Assembly: GCA_025149125.1 (NCBI GenBank)
Contig: CP102272.1
Span: 1,488,001 to 1,552,000, forward strand
Reading direction: 5' to 3'
Origin: [Clostridium] asparagiforme DSM 15981
GTDB taxonomy: Bacteria > Bacillota > Clostridia > Lachnospirales > Lachnospiraceae
DNA length: 64,000 bases
How positions within the stretch are numbered: position 1 is the first letter of the stretch; each line of letters starts with the position of its first letter. Below are positions 58,748 through 64,000 of the stretch, one piece after another. The notes below the pieces were generated by a model. The model was not told where the DNA came from. It ran no database searches and saw only the letters and a list, made by a program, of their open reading frames with translations. The position numbers were made by a program, and so were the translations under genes.

Positions 58748-59890
58748 ATGAAGTTGATTCATCTTTCGGACCTGCATATCGGAAAACGGGTGAACGAGTT
58801 TTCCATGCTGGAGGACCAGGAGTATATATTGAAGGAAATAATCGGAATGATCGGGCGGGAGGAACCGGACGGAGTAATCATCGCAGGGGACGTCTACGAC
58901 AAGCCGGTGCCCCCGGCGGAGGCTGTGAGGCTGTTCGACTGGTTTCTGACGCAGCTGGCAGATATGGACCGGCCGGTGTTTGTGATCAGCGGTAACCACG
59001 ACAGCCCGGAGCGCCTGTCCTTTGGGGGAAAGCTTTTGAGCAGCCGGAAGGTGTTTGTGGCGCCGGTGTACGACGGGAAGGTGAACCCGGTGGAGCTAAG
59101 GGACCGGCACGGCAGCGTGTTTGTGTATCTCCTGCCGTTTCTCAAGCCTGCGGCGGTGCGGCGGTGTTTCCCGGAGGCGGAGATCGACAGCTATGACGGC
59201 GCGGTGCGGTTTGCGCTGGAGCAGATCCGGTCGGGGGAGGAGTTTTGCCCCGAGGCGCGCAATGTGCTGGTGGCGCACCAGTTCGTGGCCGGGGCAACCT
59301 CGTGCGAGTCGGAGGAATTGTCCGTGGGCGGCCTGGATCAGGTGGCGGCGGATGCCTTCGACGGGTTCGACTACGTGGCCCTTGGGCATATCCACGGACC
59401 ACAGAAGGCGGGGCCGAACCTGCGCTACTGCGGCACGCCGCTGAAGTATTCCTTTTCCGAGGCGGGTCATAAAAAGTCCATGACCATCGTCCGGCTGGAG
59501 GAGAAAGGAAATGTGGAGGTGGAGACGCTGCCGCTCACTCCGCTGCGGGACCTTCGGGAAATCCGGGGGAGTTATGAAGAGTTGACGAGCAGAGCGTTTT
59601 ACCAGGGAACCGCGGTGGGGGATTATCTGCATATCACGCTGACGGACGAGGAGGATATACTGGAGGCCATCGGGCGGCTGCGGGCCATTTATCCCAACGT
59701 GATGCGGCTGGATTACGACAATAAACGGACCAGGTCCGGGCAGACGGTGGAGACCGCCGCGCAGCGCCGGAAATCCCCGGAGGAATTATTTGCGGAGCTG
59801 TATGAGCTGCAGAACAATCAGCCGATGAGCCGGGAACAGCAGGAGCTGGCCGGAAAAATGATAGAGGAATTGTGGGAGGAAACGCGATGA
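58748..59890 (+). CDS. sbcD: Exonuclease SbcCD, nuclease subunit SbcD
   Basis: A 380-residue Mre11-type metallophosphoesterase. All nuclease motifs are present: HLSDLHIGKRV (I), GDVYDKPVPP (II), SGNHDSPERL (III), VAHQFVAG (IV) and GHIHGPQ (V). The C-terminal region contains the capping domain and the SbcC-binding helices. It cleaves hairpins and blocked DNA ends together with SbcC. The ATG is decided by CAGGAGTG upstream. The stop overlaps the sbcC start (ATGA). Confidence 0.94.
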   Translation: MKLIHLSDLHIGKRVNEFSMLEDQEYILKEIIGMIGREEPDGVIIAGDVYDKPVPPAEAVRLFDWFLTQLADMDRPVFVISGNHDSPERLSFGGKLLSSRKVFVAPVYDGKVNPVELRDRHGSVFVYLLPFLKPAAVRRCFPEAEIDSYDGAVRFALEQIRSGEEFCPEARNVLVAHQFVAGATSCESEELSVGGLDQVAADAFDGFDYVALGHIHGPQKAGPNLRYCGTPLKYSFSEAGHKKSMTIVRLEEKGNVEVETLPLTPLRDLREIRGSYEELTSRAFYQGTAVGDYLHITLTDEEDILEAIGRLRAIYPNVMRLDYDNKRTRSGQTVETAAQRRKSPEELFAELYELQNNQPMSREQQELAGKMIEELWEETR

Positions 59891-62800
59891 GGCCGACCAA
59901 ACTGACCATATCCGCCTTCGGGCCGTATGCGGGGGAAATGACCCTGGAGCTGGACCGGCTGGGGGACAGAGGGATTTATCTGATCACGGGGGACACGGGA
60001 GCGGGAAAAACCACAATTTTCGACGCAATTACCTTTGCGCTCTACGGAAATGCCAGCGGCGAGAACCGCAAGCCCAGGATGCTGCGCAGTAAATACGCCT
60101 CCGCGGAGGCCAGGACCTTTGTGGAGATGGAGTTTGTGTACAATGGGAAAACATACCGGCTCCGGCGCAACCCGGAGTACCTGCGGGCCAAGCAGAGAGG
60201 GGAAGGGGAGACGAAGGAGCGGCCGGACGCCCTGCTGGAACTGCCGGACGGAAATGTGATCACCGGCGACCGCACGGTGACCGCCAGGGTGGAGGAGCTG
60301 GTGGGGCTGAACCGGGAGCAGTTTTCGCAGATCGCCATGCTGGCCCAGGGCAGCTTTTCACGGCTGCTGTCGGGGAGGACTGAGGACCGGGGCGCCATTT
60401 TCCGCGAAATTTTCCGGACAAGGCCCTACCAGAAGTTTCAGGAGCGGCTGAAGGACAAGGCCAAGGGGCTTTACGGGGCCTACGTGGACAGCGTGAAGAG
60501 CATCGGGCAGTACGCCGGGGGTGTGATGGCGGAGGACGGGGAGCGTTGGCAGGCGGCGGTGGAGAGCAAGGATTTGGAGGCGATGCTGGACCTGCTGGAG
60601 GAGATGATCCGGGAGGACGAGTCGGGCGCCGCCGGTCTGGACCAGGACTTAAAGGCGGTTCGGGAGCGCAGCGGCCATTTGGGCCAGCGTCTGGGGGAGG
60701 CCAGGAGCGCGGCCAAGGCCCAGGAGGACGCGCAGCGCGCGGAACAGGAGCTGCGGGAAAACCGTCCGCTGTTTGAGGAGGCCAGGGCCGTTTTCGAGCG
60801 GGAGAAAGGCCGGGCCGGGGAGCGGGAACAGCTGATCGGCGAAATTTCCCGGGCTCAGGAGAATTTGAAGGCTTACGACGAGCACGACCGCCTGGCCGCG
60901 GACAGCCGCGCCTGCCAGGCTGAGGCCAAGGGTATGGAAGCGGTGGAGGCAGCGGCGGGAAATGAGGCGGAAACGCTGGGGCTTAAGCTTCAGGAACTAC
61001 AGGAGGAGCTGGACCGGCTGCAGACGGTGGGCGAGGAGCTGGTGACGGCCCGGAGCGCGGCGGAACGGCTGGGGCAGAACCGGCAGCGCATCGCCGCCCA
61101 CGCCCGGGAACTGTCGGAATACCGTGCGGAGGAGCGGAAGCTGGCCGCGGCACAGCGGGAGTACCAGGTCGCCGACCAGGCGCGTCGCGCCAGGGAAGCG
61201 GAGTATCAGGAGCTTTACCAGGTATTTCTGGACAGCCAGGCCGGAATTCTGGCCGCCGGGCTGAAACCGGGACAGCCCTGCCCGGTATGCGGCTCTTTGG
61301 AACACCCCGCACCGGCGGGGAGGGCGGCTGCGGGAGACGGGACAGAGGGACGGCCGGGGGCGCCCGGTGCCGGAGCGGCGGTGCATGAGGCGCGCGGTGC
61401 CGGAGCGGCGGTGCATGAGGCGCGCGGTGCCGGTACGGCGATACACGAGGCACCTTCCCGCTCATCTCACACTCCGGTCACCAAGGAGCAGGTGGATGCC
61501 GCCTCCCGGCGGGCGAAGGAAGCCTCGGATGCCGCAGCAAAGTTGAGTCTGCGGGCCGGTGGCGTGAAGGGAAGTCTGGACCAGCGGTTTGAGCGGATGA
61601 AGGAGCAGGTGGAGGCTGAGATCGGCGGCTGGAAGGAGTCCTGGCAGGAACGGATCCGGGGAGCGCAGGCGAAGGGCCGGGAGGCATTTCTGGAGGAGTG
61701 GAAGCTGGTGCTGGAGCAGCTGGACGGAGTTCTGGGCCGTCAGGCGGAGGCCGGGGAGCAGACGATCCGCGGGCTGGAGGAGCAGGCGAAACGGCGCGGG
61801 CAGCTGGAGGCGCAGAAGAAGAAAGGGACCCAGGCTTTGGAGAACTGCCGGGAGCGCAGGCAGGAGGCCGGAAAGGCCAGGCTCCGGGCGGAGACCAGGC
61901 GCACAGAACTGGAACGCCAGATCGCAGAGCTGAAAAAGCGGCTTCCCCACGGGGATCGGGCGGCTGCGGAGGCGGAGCTGACAGAGCACAGGAGGAGACT
62001 CCTGGCGATGGAACAGGCGCTGAACGCGGCTGAGAAACGTCTGAACGAGTACAGCGGCCGGGTGTCGGCAGCCGAAGCCCGGGCACAGGCGCTGAACCGG
62101 CAGTTGGAGGCGTTTTACCGGCAGCAGGAGGAGCGATATGTGATATGCGCAGCGCCCCAGGGAAATCTGTCTCCTATGCCGGATTCCTCTCCGGCAGCTC
62201 CCCTTTCTCCCTCGGACTGGGTTCGGCAGCTGGAGGCAGAGCTGGCCGGGACGGGGGAGATTCTGGAGCGGCTGGAAGCCGGGCGGAACCGGCTCCACCA
62301 CCGCCTGGAGACCAACCGGCTGGCCAGGGACAACATGGTGCGGCAGCGGGCGGCCATGGAGGCGGCCAGACAGCAGTGGACCTGGGTAAAGGCCATGGCG
62401 GATACCGCCGCCGGGGAGGTCAACGGCAAGGACAAGATCACCTTTGAGACCTATGTGCAGATGGCTTATTTCGAGCGCATCATCGCCAGGGCCAACGCCC
62501 GTTTCATGGTGATGAGCGGCGGGCAGTATGAGTTGAAGCGGTGCATGGAGGAGGACGGGCGGGGAAAGAACGGCCTGGGACTCAGCGTGATCGATCACTA
62601 CAACGGCTCGGAGCGCAGCGCCAGAACCCTGTCGGGCGGAGAATCCTTCCAGGCTTCCCTCTCTCTGGCGCTGGGGCTCTCCGATGAGATTCAGTCCCAG
62701 GCAGGTGGAATCCGTCTGGACACCATGTTTGTGGACGAGGGTTTCGGCTCCTTGGACGGCGAGTCGCTCAATCTGGCGGTGAAGGCCCTGGCCGGTCTTG

Positions 62801-62922
62801 CCGAGGGAAACCGCCTGGTAGGCATCATTTCCCACGTGCCAGAGCTGAAGGAGCGCATCGAAAAGCAGATTGTGGTGACCAAAGAAAAATCCGGTGGCAG
62901 CCGGGCGGAAATTGATATATGA
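59887..62922 (+). CDS. sbcC: Exonuclease SbcCD, ATPase subunit SbcC
   Basis: A 1011-residue Rad50-like SMC-type ATPase. Walker A is GDTGAGKTT (residues 35-43). Coiled coils run on both sides of the zinc-hook CPVCG (Cys465, Cys468). The signature LSGGESFQASLSLALG and Walker B LDTMFVDEGFGSLD are near the C-terminus. Next to the hook there is a Gly/Ala-rich insert including three in-frame 10-residue repeats. The start overlaps sbcD by 4 nt. It tethers and opens DNA ends for the SbcD nuclease. Confidence 0.94.
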   Translation: MRPTKLTISAFGPYAGEMTLELDRLGDRGIYLITGDTGAGKTTIFDAITFALYGNASGENRKPRMLRSKYASAEARTFVEMEFVYNGKTYRLRRNPEYLRAKQRGEGETKERPDALLELPDGNVITGDRTVTARVEELVGLNREQFSQIAMLAQGSFSRLLSGRTEDRGAIFREIFRTRPYQKFQERLKDKAKGLYGAYVDSVKSIGQYAGGVMAEDGERWQAAVESKDLEAMLDLLEEMIREDESGAAGLDQDLKAVRERSGHLGQRLGEARSAAKAQEDAQRAEQELRENRPLFEEARAVFEREKGRAGEREQLIGEISRAQENLKAYDEHDRLAADSRACQAEAKGMEAVEAAAGNEAETLGLKLQELQEELDRLQTVGEELVTARSAAERLGQNRQRIAAHARELSEYRAEERKLAAAQREYQVADQARRAREAEYQELYQVFLDSQAGILAAGLKPGQPCPVCGSLEHPAPAGRAAAGDGTEGRPGAPGAGAAVHEARGAGAAVHEARGAGTAIHEAPSRSSHTPVTKEQVDAASRRAKEASDAAAKLSLRAGGVKGSLDQRFERMKEQVEAEIGGWKESWQERIRGAQAKGREAFLEEWKLVLEQLDGVLGRQAEAGEQTIRGLEEQAKRRGQLEAQKKKGTQALENCRERRQEAGKARLRAETRRTELERQIAELKKRLPHGDRAAAEAELTEHRRRLLAMEQALNAAEKRLNEYSGRVSAAEARAQALNRQLEAFYRQQEERYVICAAPQGNLSPMPDSSPAAPLSPSDWVRQLEAELAGTGEILERLEAGRNRLHHRLETNRLARDNMVRQRAAMEAARQQWTWVKAMADTAAGEVNGKDKITFETYVQMAYFERIIARANARFMVMSGGQYELKRCMEEDGRGKNGLGLSVIDHYNGSERSARTLSGGESFQASLSLALGLSDEIQSQAGGIRLDTMFVDEGFGSLDGESLNLAVKALAGLAEGNRLVGIISHVPELKERIEKQIVVTKEKSGGSRAEIDI
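61366..61455 (+). repeat. In-frame 30-bp tandem repeat in sbcC, three copies
   Basis: Three adjacent 30-bp units encode GAGAAVHEAR, GAGAAVHEAR and GAGTAIHEAP. The first two are identical in DNA; the third differs at several positions. They follow the zinc-hook motif by about 30 residues, in a Gly/Ala/Pro-rich insert. Confidence 0.9.
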
Positions 62923-62949
62923 TAGAAACAGACAGACGGCGGGAAAATT

Positions 62950-63218
62950 GGAGCAAAAAGCCGCGTCAAGCTCGCTAGTAAGCGGCATTTCGCTTCAATT
63001 TTCCCATCGGATGCCCATCCGATGCTTCTTGACCGGTCTTTTTCGGTCAAGAAGATGCGCCGTCGTAGCAGTCGCGACACAGGGCCGGAGCAAAAAGCCG
63101 CGTCAAGCTCGCTAGTAAGCGGCATTTCGCTCCAATTTTCCCATCGGATGCCCATCCGATGCTTCTTGACCGGTCTTTTCCGGTCAAGAAGATGCGCCGC
63201 CGTAGCAGTCGCGACACA
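62950..63218. repeat. Tandem pair of ~132-bp structured repeats
   Basis: Two copies (62950-63081 and 63087-63218, period 137) differ at only a few positions. Each holds a hairpin with arms GGAGCAAAAAGCCGC and a near-complement around the loop GTCAAGCTCGCTAGTAA, a CATCGGATG / CATCCGATG palindrome, and a CTTCTTGACCG / CGGTCAAGAAG hairpin. The reverse complement matches the interior of the element at 25190-25342. An ORF runs through them into the next gene, but I do not regard it as coding. Confidence 0.85.
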
Positions 63219-63264
63219 ATGGAATAGAATTGGCAGTAAAAACACACGATTGGAGGAACACAGC

Positions 63265-63894
63265 ATGGTAGAGCAGTTGACGGTTGACAAATTTTTATCC
63301 ACCCTCTCCTCAAAGGAACCGGTGCCGGGCGGCGGAGGCGCTTCCGCGTTGGCCGGAGCCCTGGGAAATGCCCTGGGTCAGATGGTGGCGAACCTGACCA
63401 TCGGCAAGAAGCGCTACGCGGACGTGGAGGACGAGATCAAGGGCCTGCTGGCGCGTATGGAGGACCTTCAGAAGGAATTTGTGATCCTGGCGGACCGGGA
63501 CGAGGAGGTGTTCGCGCCTCTGGCGGCGGCCTACGGGCTCCCCACCGGCACGGAGGAGGAGAAGGCGCATAAGGCGGCGGTGATGGAACAGCGGCTGCTG
63601 GACGCCAGTTACGTGCCGCTGGAAGTGATGGAGAAAGCGGTGGAGATGCTGGGCATCCTGGACGTCCTGGCGGTCAAAGGCAGCCGCATGGCGGTCAGCG
63701 ATGTGGGCGTGGGCGTGCAGTTTGTCCGCACGGCGCTCCTGGGCGCGGTGATGAACGTCTATATCAACACCAAGTCCATGAAGGACCGGGGGAAAGCCGG
63801 GGAGCTGAACCGTGAGGCGGAGGAACTGGTACGCACGGGAACCGAGGCGGCGGACCGCATTTACGGGGTGGTTCTGGCCGGACTGAGAGGATAA
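63265..63894 (+). CDS. fchA: Cyclodeaminase/cyclohydrolase family protein (FchA-like)
   Basis: A 209-residue helical protein of the formiminotransferase-cyclodeaminase family. It shows the typical start VDKFLSTLSSKEPVPGGGGASALAGALGNALGQMVANLT and a later SDVGVGVQFVRTALLGAVMNVYINT. Stand-alone members act as methenyl-tetrahydrofolate cyclohydrolase (FchA) or formimino-tetrahydrofolate cyclodeaminase. The next gene is folD, which favours the one-carbon role of interconverting methenyl- and formyl-tetrahydrofolate. The ATG has TGGAGGAA upstream; longer in-frame starts read through the tandem repeats and are rejected. Confidence 0.87.
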   Translation: MVEQLTVDKFLSTLSSKEPVPGGGGASALAGALGNALGQMVANLTIGKKRYADVEDEIKGLLARMEDLQKEFVILADRDEEVFAPLAAAYGLPTGTEEEKAHKAAVMEQRLLDASYVPLEVMEKAVEMLGILDVLAVKGSRMAVSDVGVGVQFVRTALLGAVMNVYINTKSMKDRGKAGELNREAEELVRTGTEAADRIYGVVLAGLRG

Positions 63895-63933
63895 CGGTAA
63901 CGACGTTGTGTAAAGAAGGAGGAATGGACACCG

Positions 63934-64000
63934 ATGCAGGTATTAAAAGGAGCAGAGGTTTCTGCAAAGATTAAAGAAGAGGTACAGGGGCTGCTGGCCT
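63934..64000 (+). CDS. folD: Bifunctional methylene-THF dehydrogenase/cyclohydrolase FolD, 5' part
   Basis: The first 22 residues, MQVLKGAEVSAKIKEEVQGLLA, match the start of FolD proteins (L-x-G-x-x-hydrophobic-A-x-x-I-x-x-E). The gene runs past the right edge. It follows the FchA-like gene by 39 nt with AAGGAGG upstream. The adjacent pair supports a folate-linked one-carbon pathway. Confidence 0.8.
   Translation, partial: MQVLKGAEVSAKIKEEVQGLLA

Noticed and set aside
61462-62988. 508-codon reverse-strand ORF over sbcC
   Set aside because: Antisense shadow of a GC-rich gene; the forward frame has all SbcC motifs.
62950-63218. CRISPR array
   Set aside because: Only two long copies without spacers of uniform size, and no cas gene in the window.
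63022-63264. In-frame extension of the FchA-like gene through the tandem repeats
   Set aside because: It would encode repeated low-complexity sequence twice; the family start MVEQLTVDKFL with its own ribosome site is at 63265.

Overview
The window looks like a chromosomal segment of a GC-rich anaerobic Firmicute, most likely a Lachnospiraceae/Clostridia member. The grounds are Firmicute-type ribosome binding sites (AGGAGG-like), lipoproteins with short lipoboxes, tryptophanase, two sets of NuoE/NuoF-linked [FeFe]-hydrogenase genes, an FchA-FolD one-carbon pair, and small conserved proteins I associate with that family. No rRNA, tRNA, CRISPR array, transposase or phage gene was recognised. The family-level assignment is an inference.

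Layout. 0-7.5 kb: the tail of an amidohydrolase, a YitT-type membrane protein, a DcuC/YfcC-type carrier with an M20 peptidase, a long tryptophanase-family lyase, and a reverse-strand DUF2157/GDYXXLXY membrane pair. 7.8-19.1 kb: one catabolic unit made of a complete Dpp/Opp-type ABC importer, two paralogous ATC-hydrolase-like proteins, an M20 deacylase and an N-acyl-D-amino-acid deacylase. A convergent LysR gene overlaps the last gene tail to tail. 19.4-22.7 kb: an 1103-residue protein joining a sacsin/HSP90-like ATPase to a DUF3883-type nuclease domain. 23-25 kb: an alkyl-sulfatase-like metallo-beta-lactamase protein and an unknown protein. 25.4-28.8 kb: a two-component system. 29-34.2 kb: a DeoR regulator, a sugar ABC importer and a sugar isomerase-like TIM barrel.

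34.2-54 kb is an energy-metabolism block. A palindrome-overlapped promoter drives a structured leader that ends in a terminator, ahead of hydrogenase operon 1 (NuoE-like, NuoF fused to a GltD/NfnB-like flavoprotein, HydA). A visibly AT-richer nucleoside-salvage island (nucleoside hydrolase, MFS, esterase, ribokinase, Crp-family regulator) separates it from hydrogenase operon 2 on the reverse strand (HndA, HATPase, HndB, HndC, HndD). A divergent companion operon follows (DRTGG, HATPase, hydrogenase-like Fe-S protein, DRTGG, PHP).

54-64 kb holds a lipoprotein, a small conserved protein, a flotillin, another lipoprotein, SbcD-SbcC, and the FchA-FolD pair (FolD runs off the window). Three short elements with related terminal inverted repeats (22.8, 25.2 and 58.6 kb) lie between genes, as does a hairpin repeat unit with one copy at 25.2 kb and a tandem pair at 63 kb. 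The stems of this unit appear to co-vary around a conserved loop.

The points most worth following are the leader before hydrogenase operon 1, the NuoF-GltD fusion, the sacsin-like ATPase/nuclease protein, the structured repeat family, and the predicted antisense overlap between the catabolic operon and its LysR neighbour. All positions and motifs were read by eye; no database search, folding program or alignment was run.
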